DNA from: Caprimulgus europaeus
Taxonomy: Eukaryota; Chordata; Aves; Caprimulgiformes; Caprimulgidae
Reading direction: 5' to 3'
Assembly: GCA_907165065.1 (NCBI GenBank)
Contig: OU015523.1
Location: 22,905,834 to 22,969,833, forward strand
DNA length: 64,000 nt
Position 1 is the stretch's first letter. Every line of letters starts with the position of its first letter. The notes beneath the pieces were generated by a model. That model ran no database searches, was not told the DNA's origin, and saw nothing but the letters and a program-made list of their open reading frames with translations. Of this stretch, positions 10,018-21,919 are shown in pieces. Made by a program: the position numbers and the translations under genes.

Positions 10018-12342
10018 TGTTTATCTTGCTGTTACAGCCACAAGGACTTATTGGCTTCTTACAGACAAAAGGGCATTCTATTCTTTCTAATGTTTCTCCA
10101 CATGCAAGGACTTGGGATTTCTTTTACCTACTTGATATAACTGTAGTGAGTAACTATAGATATATAGATATAGATATAGGCAGGAGCATTATTGAGTAAG
10201 CATATTTTTTTTCTACTTTTTATACTTTGATTTAAATGTAACAGTGAGAAGATTTGATATTGACTGTTACATCTACTTGTAATATTTTTGAGTCTAAAAT
10301 AGTGTAAGAGATTAGGGTATAAAACAGTTTTAAGAATGAATATACAAAGATCTGCCATTTCATTTCCATATCAAGTGCAGTGAGAATTATATACAGACTA
10401 TTTTAGACAAAAGACAAAACTCTAAATTATGATGTTGCCTTTTTAAAATGAGTTCTGTAGCTCAAGCGTGAGGCTAGATAGATCTGCTGCTGGTTATGGA
10501 AATCTGTTCAAAGCTATTCTTTTGCTGACAGCTGTGAATTTGGCTTTATTGTTTGAAGTACAGTTTTCTAAGCCTGAAATAGACAAGGATGTAGACATTT
10601 ACTTATGTTGGAAATCAACTTTTATATTTTTTGCTAAAGTGTTTTAAAGTAATTACAAGTATAAAGAGCTTTTAATAACAATATAGAAAAGATGTACCCT
10701 AAGTTGTTAGTAGGCAAAATATGACTGTATATCAAAGAACAATTAATATCAAGTATCAATGATTAAAAACTCTCTAAAGTCTAAAATAAGGCCTTCTACT
10801 TGGCACTTGTACCTGATTTACTGACTAGAAACGAAATAATCTTTCTAAATCATGTTTCCTAAAGGTTGATCTCTTGCTGAATGAAACCATTAAGTTGAAG
10901 TTCAAGTTCTCTTCTTCCAAGAAGGTTGCCAAATCTGTTAGTGCTTGTAACAGCATTAGCATTCCAAGATGGAGTGTGGGTAGGCACAAGATCTCAAGTA
11001 GTTCTTTGCACTGTATGTTTCTAGGATTTTGTTTCTTTTCTTTCCAGATAAAAAAATCAAGAGGATTTTCAGCAGGACCTATATTGGCTGAAGCATGTTT
11101 CTTTTCAATGGAAACTACAAATCAAAACGTTTAAGAACTTTTTTTTTTTTTTTTTTTTTTTTGTGTTAAACTGAAATTATTTGCAGGGACTCAAATTTAC
11201 AAGAGTAAAGATAATTTATCATAATCTTCTCCTTCTTCCCCAAAGCGATATTAACCCATTAATTGCTCTGTTCTCTATAAAGGCTTAGTCACTTATCATT
11301 GATGCTTACTCATTCAGGAAATGTGGATTTTTTAGCCTGGAAAAATAATTTTCTGTATGTTTCAGTGACTAGTGGTGTACCTGTTTTCCTATAGGAGCCT
11401 ATCCAGTTTTCCTCAGAAACTGAACTTCTGAGATAAACGTTTGGAGACAAGATTGTAAGGCAGAGGCAAAAAGAAAAGACAGAAATATATAAATGAGATA
11501 TATTTCAAGCTTATCTCAAACCTCAGGAGTTAAGAGGAGTAATTCTAGAATCATTGGGTGAGAGGGTAAAATTTCATTTTTTTGTGACAAAAGGTAAGCT
11601 GGGTATAGTCCCCTCTCTTGCCTTAGAAACTGCTAGTTACTTTTTATTGGAAAAGATGTGACTTGCTCCTCTGTTACTATGCCAAGAGTTTTCCACTGTA
11701 AATGGGCATAATTTTGACCTCATGTCTGCTCTAATTTACTGCAGAGTATGTTTCTTTGCTCTGCAGAAAGAGAGAATACCTTAACTGTGAAATTCACTTT
11801 AGCTTTATTGATTTCCATGGATTTGCCTCAATATTTTCTCTATTTTTGGTCAATAATATACAGATATATCCCTGGATTTTTTTTTTTTTAATAAATCTAA
11901 CAACACTAAACTAATAGGATTTCAAATTGTACTTTCACAATATTTTAGAAAACTCTATCAAAATAATTCTTTCTGTTCTTCTCTTTAGCATGTTCTATCC
12001 TTCAAACAGGAACTACAATCAAGTAAACTTGTTACAAATTCTCTCTGAAAAGTTACACAGAATTTATTTGGTGATTTTAATAAAAAAATTAGAGCAAGGC
12101 AGTACTTAGAATATCTCTAAAGTACAATCACATTCACTGCCCAGAGCAACCATTTTGTAGTTCTTTACACTAGGGAAAATAACTAATCATTAGTTTCTTT
12201 AGTTTCACAGACACACTAAGATTTTCAGTGATTACTTAAATCTGTAAGAAGTCAATTTTACTGTATTATCTATCATACCCATTAAATATAGTTATTCTTT
12301 CCTTTTGGCTTCACCTAGCCACTGAATTTGTCACATTTATGA
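10018..12342. other. Unassigned AT-rich DNA with small simple repeats
   Basis: I see no gene or transposon. A short (ATAGAT)-like repeat lies at about 10153-10180, a T24 run at 11139-11162 and a T-rich run near 11878-11889. Open stretches of up to 86 codons (10874-11134) show no recognisable family. Confidence 0.55.
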
Positions 12343-13182
12343 GAATCATAGAATCATACAATCATAGAATGGTTTGGGTTTGAAGTGACCTTTAAAAGTC
12401 ATCTAGTCCAAACTCAACTGCAATGAGCAGGGACATCAACTAGGTCAGGTTGCTCAGAGCCCTGTCCAACCTGACCTTGAATGTTTCCAAGGATGGGGCT
12501 TCTACCACCTCTCTGGGCAATCTGTTCCAGTGTTTCACCACCTTCATTGTAAAAAATATCTTATATCTAGTCTGAATTTACCTTCTTTTAGTTTAAAATC
12601 ATTACACCTTGTCCTACTGTAACAGGCCCTGCTAAAAAGTTTGTCCCCATCTTTCTTATAAGCTGCAATAAGGTCTTCCTGGAGCCTTCTCTTCATCAGC
12701 CTAAACATCTCCAACTCTCTCAGCCTTTCTTCACAACACAGGTGTTTCTCTGATCACTTTTGTGGCCCTCCTCTGGACCTGCTTCAATATGTCCATGTCC
12801 TTCCTGTACTGAGGACTCCAGAGCTGAACACAGTACTCCAGGTGCGGTCTCACTAGAGTGAAGTAGAGGGGTAGAATCACCTCCCTCGACCTGCTGACCA
12901 CATTTATTTTTGTGTGGCTAAGGATAAAGCTGGCTTTCTGAACTGCGAGCGCACATTGTCAGCTTTTCATCCACCAGTACCCCAACCCTGTCTCTGCAGG
13001 GCTGCTCTCAATCCCTTCATTCCCAGCATGTATTGATACCAGGTGTTGTCCCAACCCAGGTGCAGGACCTTGCACTTGGCCTTGTTGAACCTCATGAGGT
13101 TCACATGGGCCCACTTCTCGAGTTTGTCCAGGTGCTCTCAGGCCTATCAACTGCACCACTCAGCTTGATGTCATCTGCCTCA
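12343..13182 (-). mobile_element. CR1 LINE, 3' part (RT C-half to tail)
   Basis: The 3' end lies at 12343, where the plus strand reads 'gaatcatagaatcata', the reverse complement of the CR1 tail 8-mers, followed by the 3' UTR and ORF2 C-terminal region. Moving right it covers 'aagctgcaataaggtcttcc' (about 12660-12679) and 'gaacacagtactccaggtgc' (about 12826-12845). It reaches the reverse transcriptase catalytic site: minus-strand codons for Ala-Asp-Asp lie at 13178-13170, followed by IKLSGAVD. The first residue of the usual FADD motif is lost at the junction with the nested CR1 at 13183. The coding part has stops and frameshifts. It is the same element as 13431-14866. Confidence 0.9.
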
Positions 13183-13430
13183 AGTTGCACCAGGGGAGGT
13201 TAGATTGGATATTAGGAAAAAATTCTCCACTGAAAAGGTTATCAAGAATTGGAACAGGCTGCCCAAGGAAGCGATTGAGTGCTTATCCCTGGAGGTACTT
13301 AAAAGACACATAGATGTGATACTTAAGAATGTGGTTTAGTGGTAGACTTAGCAGTGTTAAGTTAATGGTTGTACTCGGTGATCTGAAGGGTCTTTTTCAA
13401 CCTAAATGATTCCAGGATTCTATGATTCTA
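13183..13430 (+). mobile_element. CR1 LINE 3' fragment nested in a larger CR1
   Basis: This is a plus-strand CR1 3' end of about 248 bp. It starts inside the ORF2 C-terminal region ('ttagattggatattaggaaa', about 13200-13219). It passes 'ggaacaggctgcccaaggaa', has the typical 3' UTR ending 'ggtgatctgaagggtctttt', and finishes with tail repeats 'attctatgattcta' at 13430. It lies antisense inside the minus-strand CR1 that continues on both sides. It is therefore the younger insertion and belongs to a different 3'-end type from the 5-kb copy. Confidence 0.88.
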
Positions 13431-13802
13431 ATTCCTTATCCACCGAACAGTCCATTTATTATATACATAACTCTACTTTCCTATTTAGAGAGAAGGATGT
13501 TGTGGGAGACTGTGTCAAAGACAGAAGGCCAGATAGATTACATCCATATCTCTATCATAGAAGGCCACTAGGTTGGTCAGGCAGGATTTGCCCTTGGTGA
13601 AGCCATGCTGGCTGTCTCAAATCACCTCCTCGTCCTCTATGTGTATAGCTTCTAGGATGATCTGTTCCCTGATCTTCCCAGGCACAGTGGTGAGACTGGC
13701 AGGCTAGCAGTTCCTAGGGTCCTCCTTTCTATTCTTTTTAAAAATGGGTGCAACATTTCCTTTTTCCAGTCACTAGGGACTTCACTTGACTGCCATGAAT
13801 TT

Positions 13803-14051
13803 TCAACTACAGAGTGGCTTGGCAACTACATCATCCAATTCCTTCAGGAGTCTGGGATGCATCTTGTCATGTCCCACAGACTTACATATGTTCAGGTTCC
13901 TCATGTGATCATGAACCTGATCTCTTACTGTGGAAAAGACTGCTCCCCCAGTACCTGTCTTGTGGTTCATGCACTCAGGAGTTGTGGGAAGAGAGGTTGC
14001 CAGTGAAGACAGAGGCAAAAAAATCATTGAGTACCTCAACCTTCTCCTCAT
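13803..14051 (-). pseudogene. CR1 ORF2 remnant: linker/start of RT
   Basis: The minus-strand frame encodes the segment just before and at the start of the CR1 reverse transcriptase domain. It is recognisable as VRDQVHDHMRNLNICKSVGHDKMHPRLLKEL near its C-terminal end, where the family has a conserved D-x-MHPR-x-L block. The GPD of the family reads GHD here. The frame is only 82 codons because of flanking frameshifts and stops. The longer plus-strand open stretch over the same DNA (13814-14353) is antisense and not a gene. Confidence 0.82.
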
Positions 14052-14406
14052 CCATTGTTACCGGTTTACCAGTCTTGCTTATCAGGGGCATTACACTTCC
14101 TTTGACCTTCCTGTTCTGGCTGACTTACATAGAGAAGCCTTTATTATTCTTTGTATCCTTTGCCAAGTTCAGGTCCAGCTGCACTTTGGCCTTCCTGACC
14201 GCATCCCTACACAACCAGGCAGTGTTACTATACTCTTCCCAGGATACCTGTCCCTGCTTCCACTGCTTGTGCATTTCCTTTTTGCCCTTTTGTTTGACCA
14301 TCAGGTCTCAAATGAGCCATGCAGTTCTCTCCCCTCCCTTTCCTGAATTTTAATACCTTGGGTTCAAGAGCTCTTGAGTTCTATGGAAAGCGTTCTTACA
14401 GATCTG

Positions 14407-14736
14407 TCAGCTCTGGTCTGCTCCCTTGTCCCTGAAGGCAGTTTCCCACAGGATCCTATTGACTGAATCCTTGAACAGCTGAAAGTTTGCTTTCCTAAAA
14501 TTCAGGGTTCTGACTTTACTCTTCACCTGAACCATTTCCCTCAGGACTGCCAACTCCACCAGTGTGTGATCACTGCAGCCCAGGCTACCTCCAATCTTGA
14601 TGTCACTGATTAGCTCACTTGCATTGATGACCATCAGGTCAAGTGTCACATCCTCTTTGGTAGGGCTGTCTACTGCCAGGCTTAAGTTATTGTTCATGCA
14701 CTCCAGAAGTCCCCTGGATTGCCTACAACTTGACAT
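14407..14736 (-). pseudogene. CR1 ORF2 remnant: endonuclease C-terminal part
   Basis: This is a 109-codon minus-strand frame covering the C-terminal part of the CR1 endonuclease domain and the start of the linker. The block GGSLGCSDH includes the Ser-Asp-His motif that closes the active site in apurinic-type LINE endonucleases. It is followed by VRTLNFRKANFQLFKDSVNR and WETAFRDKGADQS, both typical of CR1 ORF2. Active-site residues in the N-terminal half of the domain lie outside this frame and are mostly lost by truncation, so it is non-functional. Confidence 0.87.
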
Positions 14737-14866
14737 GCTACTTTTTCACCAAATGTCTCCTGTAACAGGAGTAAGAAGGTTTTGTCAATAAGCTCCCCTT
14801 GATCTGGCAGCCTATAGTAGACACTAACCACAAGCTTCCTACACCAACCACAAGGCTGCTACATGA

Positions 14867-16854
14867 TTCCTAAAAAAATATTTTAAAATGAAAAGGACAT
14901 GGTAGATATTCTTTCACTATCTAATCTATCTTTTTATTTAAACATGCAGACATGTAATTTGAATAAACTTTAAACTTAATTATATTTTTTTTTTTTAATT
15001 AAAAAAGCAAAAAAAGATGTTGGCAACCAGAAGAGTAATTTTTAATTGTGTCCTCAAATTAGAATTATTTCATAATCTCTTCCCTACTGTAGGAAGAAAT
15101 ATTGTGCACTATCATGATTTTGCCTTGCATTATCCCAAGTACATTCAGTAAATTTCTTCTGTTATTGGATTCAGGATAGAGTGGTTTGTGGGGGGTTTTT
15201 TGTTTTATTTTATTTATCCAGAGTGTCTAACAGATGAAGAAACAATGTGAGCCCTGGTTACTGAGTAACTACTGAAACAAACCCTAACTTAACTGTTTTG
15301 GGAAAAGAAAGAAGCAGTGAAGGTGTGGCTCATCATATATCTTGGTTCTTCCTGTATCTGTCATAAAAAAATTGAAGAGCCTTTGGTACAAACAGATTTT
15401 TTAAAAAGGTATTTGTACATCAGAGGGGAATAGTGAATGTACCATTCACTTAGTGAGACTGCTCGTTGTGCCCTTTTAAGGCTCTTGGAGTGTTGCCTGG
15501 AAACTTAGGATTTTGACAGTGTGCTAAAAAGGCCCAATGCAAAACCCATTAATGTCTCAGTGAAACAATCCCCATAGACTTAAATGAACTTTAAATCAGG
15601 ATAAGCAAGTGCTTGTTTCAGTATTTTATCTGAGTCATATACAGGCCCACAAAGGAGAGGAGGTGTTTGCAAGCTAGAATAAAACACTTTCAGGTCCCAG
15701 CAGGAAAACTCACTACATAGGATTTGTTGGTCCTAAGATGGCACTGGGCTTTGTTTTATACTGACATTAATGAACAATATGAGCTGATAACTTCTAGCAG
15801 ACATGCAGAAGCTGCTTGTGTGAACAGAAAGACCCCTGTCTATCAAAATAAAGTAACTTGAAGGAGCTGCAAAAACTGTTTCTTTTCTAGCATCTTTGTT
15901 GTTTTCCTATTTTTAGAAACTACCATATATCAGAATTTTGTCCTGTTCTACAGTTGAGGCAAATTTTGCTAATTCCTTTTCACCGTGCAAATTTCTAACA
16001 GTGTGAGACATGGATGAATCCATATTTTCAGATGGTAATGAATAGTACTTTTCAGATGCAATTACAGCCATTCTTAGCTCTGACTAATCTTGAATTTTTA
16101 CTTTAGCACAATTCAGTGGTGTGGTGATAGATAAATAAATAGGATAACCTATCATTTTGAAGGGGGGAAATTAAATGCTGTTGAAAACATGTGTTAAACT
16201 TGATTTACTTGTGTTTACCCTTGCCCATGTTGTACATATGGCTGAAGCATCAGTAGTGGTGTGTGGTTTATTTTAAACCAAGTATATATGAAAATTTTAT
16301 TTTGGGAAATACCACTGTAAATGTAGATATAAATTCCTGTGGACTAAAGAAACTCAGTGGGTGCTCAGAGAACATTTGCCATGGGTCAGGAACAAGATGA
16401 GTTGGTGTTCAAGTGGTAATCAACTCTCACCTCTTAGGAAAAATAATGTATTTCATATTTCTGGGAAGGAGATACACAATTGAACAGACAATGCAAACTG
16501 CAGCTTGTTTTGACAGATTGCCCTTAGAGCTGACAAAAGCATATGTATCTACTCTGACTTGACACTATTTTTTCCTCTAGTCTTCTTATTATCTATTCTT
16601 ATTATGAAATGTGAAATTTAACAGTGGGTGCCATATAATTGTGCCAGATGACTTCCATGTCTCAGATGAACTCCACTGCCACCAGCTGAGGTGAAGATTC
16701 ATTCTGCTTTATTGCTAATGTTCCATTTTGGAGAGTCTCTTCATTGTAAAGTGAGCTGGAAGAAAATTGCATTTACATGGGAAACAAGGACCAAAGAGAC
16801 CTGATTATGACTGGGCAATCTGTTTCCAACAAACTTATTCAGCCTTAAGTTATT
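14867..16854. other. Unassigned AT-rich DNA
   Basis: I see no gene and no repeat that I can name. A slightly more GC-rich patch at about 15640-15850 did not match any element I know. Confidence 0.55.
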
Positions 16855-16986
16855 AAAAAAAAAAAAAACAACAAACCAAAACATACAAAAAAAAACAACG
16901 AACAAGCAAACAAACAAACAAACAAATTGCACTCCCCCCCCTCTCCAAACAAACCAAAAAAACCCAACCAACAACAGAAAAAAAAA
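16855..16986. repeat. A/C-only low-complexity tract with (CAAA)n
   Basis: About 130 bp are almost free of G and T. They comprise A-runs, a (CAAA)n run at about 16907-16926, a short C8 run (about 16934-16941) and CCAAA/CCAACC motifs. The open frame read through it on the minus strand is only a by-product of composition. Confidence 0.9.
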
Positions 16987-17760
16987 TGGAACAGGAAAGA
17001 TTTTCCTTGACCATCAAGTCCAGTTAGCTGCTACTGTAGGTTACGCATGACCTAATCTTATTCAGATGCTCACATGTCTGTTTATCAGGGCTAGTCCATG
17101 TCTGCAGGTTTTTTTACTCTTCCTTTTAGGCTCTGCTTCACAGCTTCATTTTCTCATGGTTGGAAATAATCTTATAATTTACCATGCAATTTTCAGGCCA
17201 AATTACATACCCTTGTTCTAGCGTTGATAATGTCTTTTAGCTTTAATAGTCCTTCCCTCTCCCTTGTGTTTATTCCCTGATATACTTATAAAGAACAGTC
17301 ATCTACCCTCTTATCTTATGTTGTGCTAGGCTAAAAAAGACAAGCTCTTTCAGTCAGTTCATGTAAGATAGGCTCATGCTCCTTTGTTCTCTGTGCACAA
17401 ATTCTCTTTCAAGAAAGTTATCTGAAGACACACTTATTGGAAAATAAAGTTTCAGTGTATGCTGCAGAGCATTTGTAAAGCCTTACAAACTTATTTCAGA
17501 CATAAACCTAAAAGTTTGCAGGAGAAACTCTTTTTAAGCTACAGCTAATTAAATCTGTAAGTAATCTAAATTCAGTAATAATTATGCTACTCTCTCCACA
17601 GAGATTTCTGGAAAATTAGACCTGTTCAATTTCCCGTGCAGCACAGGCTAAGCCAGGAAGACTTTCTTTTCATTGCAGAACAGGAAAGGAACTGAATTTA
17701 GAAAAAATAAACCCAATAATACACTAATAAAAAAAGCCAGGTGTCTACCCTCCTTTTCTT

Positions 17761-17804
17761 ACAAAACAAAAAAAACCAACCAACACCCCCCCAAAAAAAA
17801 AACC
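17761..17804. repeat. A/C-only tract
   Basis: A 44-bp tract of A and C only, with CCAACCAACA followed by C7 and A10. Same style as the tract at 16855. Confidence 0.85.
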
Positions 17805-17859
17805 TATAAAAATGAAATATAGTATATGCTTGGATCTGAAGTTTTACACTGGGACCTTG

Positions 17860-18660
17860 TATTGAGCATATCTGGCAATGTCTGGGTAGCAAGGGGAGTC
17901 CGTGAGCTGTGCTGGGCCAGCTCAGCAACCAGTGGAAAGAACCCACTGTGCCCTAGCACTGCAACATGCAGGGTAGCCTTGGTTACTGCTGCTCAAACAT
18001 GCTTAAGAAAGGGCAGCAGCAACGAGGGGCATGAGGTGCAACAAGGAGTCACATGAGAGAACAGAAGGACGCACAAAAGGAGACACCTGAGGAGGCATTC
18101 AAGGAGATGTACATGAGGAAAAGGGAGGGTAAACAGAGAAGACAGTGTAAAGGCATACTGTTAGGAGCATGCCTGGAGATGCACTCCTGGAAGGAGGTGT
18201 TTCATGACAGAGGAGGTAGCTCTGTAGGATCATGGCCCATGGAGAAGCCCACACCAGAACATAAAGGAGCTATAAAGGGACCAAAAAGGAGCCCATGCTG
18301 GGGTGGGGATGTCCCAAAGGGTTTGTGACACACAGAGTAAACCACATTGGGCTGGCGATGCCCTCAAAGGGATGGTGGACCATAGAGGAGCACACACTGG
18401 TTCAGAGTTAACTCTGAATGACCATAGCCCACGTAGGAGCCCATGTTGGTACGAAGGGAACAAGTAAGAAACAGTTAAGGAAAGCAAGTATGAAACAGGA
18501 GGTGGCAGAAAAAATCATTAATAACCTCAATCTCCTGCAGATGATTAACCAAAAGGATCAGGAGACACTGCATGTAACCCTTGGCAAAAAAAAAAAAAAC
18601 AAAACAACTGAGCTTAGAAAGGAGGAAGGAGAGGTATTGAGCTGTAGTTGAGTCTGGGAA
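17860..18660 (+). mobile_element. Degraded ERVL-type LTR
   Basis: The middle of this block carries the degenerate tandem units characteristic of large avian ERVL LTRs. These are variants of 'cccatgg-aggagcccacactgg-agca', seen at about 18236-18262, 18290-18325, 18370-18400 and 18425-18460. To the left, 'gcttaagaaagggcagcagc' (about 18001-18020) fits the TATA/start-site region of the same LTR. Composition is much more GC-rich than the flanks. Neither TG nor CA terminus nor a target-site duplication could be fixed, so both ends are approximate. It is an older relative of the LTR at 39062-40103. An 18-bp perfect palindrome lies at 18401-18418. Confidence 0.55.
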
Positions 18661-18709
18661 AGGGGAAGGAAAGGTCTTTCCCTATGTGCTTGTTTAATTA
18701 TTTGTTGTC

Positions 18710-18729
18710 TTTTTTTTTTTTTTTTTTTT
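18710..18729. repeat. T20 homopolymer
   Basis: About twenty T, followed by CCCC. A further T-run follows near 18752-18763, and an A-run lies at about 18586-18599. Confidence 0.85.
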
Positions 18730-18763
18730 CCCCTCAATAGCCACATCAGTATTTTTTTTTTTT

Positions 18764-21700
18764 AATTGGTCATTAAGGAAATAATTTTAAATTCCCTATA
18801 GTGACACTGCTTTGTCCAAGACAATTCAACAAATTCTTGAGGCTGATATTTGGGATCAAATTTCTAATTTAAACACAAAAGTATTATATTTAGATCCTCA
18901 GTTTCTAAGCTTAACTGTTGTCCTTCAGTGACCTTATAATCAAGTATATACACTTGCCATCTGAATGGTATCTTCAAAAAACAAACAAATAAACAAAGAA
19001 AAACCCTATCCAAAAAACAGTTCATGTAATGTTACAAACGGAACTTTTAGCTAAACATTGATAACAACCCTCTTTGTCAGCTGTTGAAAACTACCTAGTG
19101 TTAACTGTTGTCAGTATTTATTCAGCCAGAGGTCAAGCTGTGTGCTACAGAGTTGATGCCTGACTCAGTATACTCTGCTATTGAACTAGAAAACCAAAGC
19201 TATGCAAGAAAAGGTGCAGAGGTAAGAGCTAAACTTTAAAAAAAAAAAAAAAAAATAAAGGTTGACTTACTACTCTTTCTCTAGCAAGCAAATAAACAGT
19301 AGTGAAGGCTCAATTCAGTGTTGCCAGACAAAAATATTAACAACCAGTCCCACTTGATTTTTTTTTCTGTTGTTTCTAGGCCAGTACCTAGCTGGAGTTA
19401 AGTCACTTGAAGTTGCCTATCAGTTGACTATGTCAATAGTAAATGTAATACAGGGATTGTCTTGATCCTAGAGAAACATAGCATGGAACTACATAATGTT
19501 GCCTCTCCTTTCCTCTTTGGTGCTCTCAACACACAGAGCAGTTAGTACATGAGGTGATTAGGTTATCCCCCTCATCACCACAGCCTTCCTTCTCAATGTT
19601 CAGACAAAGAGGAGCAGCCAATGTTGACCTTGCAAACAGTTCAGCATCTTCCTTCTACAGTGAACGAAAAGAGTTTACAGTTGTCAAAGCAGCCAGTATA
19701 TTACCTTGTATAATATTAAAGTTACATACCTTTTAAAGCATTAATTTCTCTTAATCTGGGGCTTTGGCCAGAGGAAGTACAGCAAGAACCAAAATACGAA
19801 AAGAAGCTAATTCTGAATGAAGAGCTGAAAGATCATTGAGGTTAGATTGCAACTAATTCAACCTCCCTTTCTTACCACAGTCAAGCTGAAATACCCTACC
19901 TGAACAAATAAAATTTAAGATCTGCTTGACTTAGCAGGGTTACTTGCATTTTATCACCTACTGGTGATCACTGGCTGGTAATAAAGCTTCAGAGTTCGTA
20001 TGTCAATAAAATTCATGCTCCTGTGGTTGATACTGCTTGATTATACCAGGCCTAGGCATTCTGACATCAATCTGTATAACTGGGTTGTCGTTATAGATAA
20101 AAAAATTAAGACGGATGTCTCAGATACGATTTTAATATTGAATAAAACCTTCAGTTGACTGTGTTGATAAAATGCACTGGAAATATCAATGGAAACATTT
20201 ATAAAGAAAATATAGATTTGCTTAAAAATGTAAAATATGTTTACAAATTGTTTTCAATCTACTCAAATAGCTAGATCATCTTCATAAAACCAATAATGAA
20301 TGAGTCTGGAAATTATGTAGTGTCTTATGTTTTGTTGTAGGATCATTGGTGTGCGCTTTGTGTGATAATAAAGGTGCAGTAGACATCTAAATTGATGGTC
20401 TTGTTATTTTCTTCATTAAAATGAGAAATATCAGCTTAAAACACTTGTGAAAAGCCTTTTCAAAATATCTGAAAATTCTTCTACTTGTTATGTATATATA
20501 AACATGATATGAAGACTCTTGAACCTTCTTGCTAAAGCAGAGAATAGAACTGTTTCAAATTTTAAGTTAAAGTGTTTATTCCCCTACTGAAAATGCCTCA
20601 TTTTGACAAAATGAGCTTTTTAGCTTATAAAGTTGTTCATGAACTATAATGATTTTCAACCTAAAAATGTAAAACACAAGAGAATAGAGAGGATTTTTTG
20701 TTTCTTTATTATTTGTTTTTATTTTAGGAAAGCATTCTCAAATTGCAATCTAAACATACTTGAAAAATATGTTATATCAAATGGAAGATATTTTAGAGAC
20801 AGAATATTTTTTATTTTTGTAATTAATAGCTGGACATAGTGAAATTCAATGAAATTCTTAAAATTAAGCATAGGATAATCTTTGCTGAAACATACGGGGT
20901 GGACATAAAGTGAAGCAGATGCAGGAGTTGAAATCACTCATTGAGGTAAAAAATGGAAAAGTGACATTAATTCTTAAATGATGCCATAAAAATGCTATAG
21001 TAATACAGATTCAAAGATGAATTTTAGTAAGAAGTCCAAAAATGAATTCTTTACACACAGGACTTGACAAATCCTTTTGGCTTAATTTAGTAGTCAAAAA
21101 CAGTCATGAGATTGGTTACAGGTTGGAAAATGTCTGAATATCAGAAGAGGCTTTGCTATTTTAAAGAGCACTGTGAAAGGCTTGTTGCAGAAAATGCTAC
21201 AAGAGAAATATTTAATACTGAGCAAGGACTAATAGGAGAAACAAATATGACTGGCAAAGGATATTTTTTCTCTTGAGTGGACTAAATGCATGCAACAGAA
21301 AAGAGGAACAGTAAAAAGTATACAAACACAAAACCAAATGAAGACAATAACCCTGTCCCACAAAAAAATTCCACAAGACATCCTGAGATGTAACAGGACA
21401 TAAGGTATTTCTGCAGGCTTAATTCTACTCAGGGAATCTATGAAAGCAAACCATAAGGAGTTTTGATCAGTGTCAATAAACAGGAACTGAAAAAGATTGT
21501 TCTGAAGTTTTTTAGCGGCTCTAAAGTGGAACTACCTTTAAACCAATAAACAGCTCATTTTCTAATGGAGTAGTTATTGATGAGGTAAAGATTAGCTGAA
21601 TGAAGCAAATAGACAAATTTTGCACTGTAAAATGTACATCTGTAGACTGATAGATAATTGATAGTGATATGAGTTAGATTAAATGTTAAGTTTGGTTTAA

Positions 21701-21918
21701 TAAAAGCATCATACACTTCAGGGTAAGAATTTATGCCAAATTACAGGACAACTTAATGCTCCTCTTATATTCTAACGAATAGATATAATAGGAACCTAAC
21801 TTGTCACATTGTGCAGAGGAACATTTTAGTCAGTGTATTAAGGAGAAGAAAAAGAAATATTAATATTAATCTGCCCAAATATATGTCTAACACGTTAATC
21901 TGGTCTCAGTTGATTGGA
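18764..21918. other. Unassigned AT-rich DNA
   Basis: I see no supported gene. A (CAAA)-like A/C stretch lies at about 18978-19016 and A18 at 19238-19255. The piece at 19800-19930 faintly resembles an ancient CR1 3' end but not enough to call. Confidence 0.5.
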
Positions 21919-21919
21919 T

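Larger units (their letters stand above)
13431..14866 (-). mobile_element. CR1 LINE, 5' part retained (endonuclease to RT)
   Basis: This continues the element at 12343-13182. On the minus strand, from right to left, it holds the C-terminal half of the apurinic-type endonuclease, the linker, and the first half of the reverse transcriptase. The RT part includes FDTVSHNILLSK (about 13522-13483). The sequence that should join this to the ADD motif at 13178, roughly 200 bp including the SGVPQGS block of the RT, is missing at the nested insertion. The element is 5'-truncated near 14866, so the first part of the endonuclease, ORF1 and the 5' UTR are absent. Total retained length is about 2.3 kb. Confidence 0.9.

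Noticed and set aside
9740-10023. Six-base target duplication for the minus-strand LTR
   Set aside because: TGTTGC and TGTTTA agree at only four of six positions, and TGTTG is also the LTR's own end, so the similarity may be accidental.
10440-10510. tRNA-like stretch with 'gtagctcaagcgtgaggc'
   Set aside because: It does not contain the B-box and cannot be folded into a cloverleaf with a proper acceptor stem.
13814-14353. Longest plus-strand open frame in the window (179 codons)
   Set aside because: It lies antisense to the CR1 ORF2 endonuclease/RT region, whose minus-strand frame gives recognisable CR1 protein blocks. The plus-strand translation resembles nothing.
19800-19930. Ancient CR1 3' end
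   Set aside because: Only a loose resemblance around 'gatcattgaggttagattg'. No tail and no second matching block.
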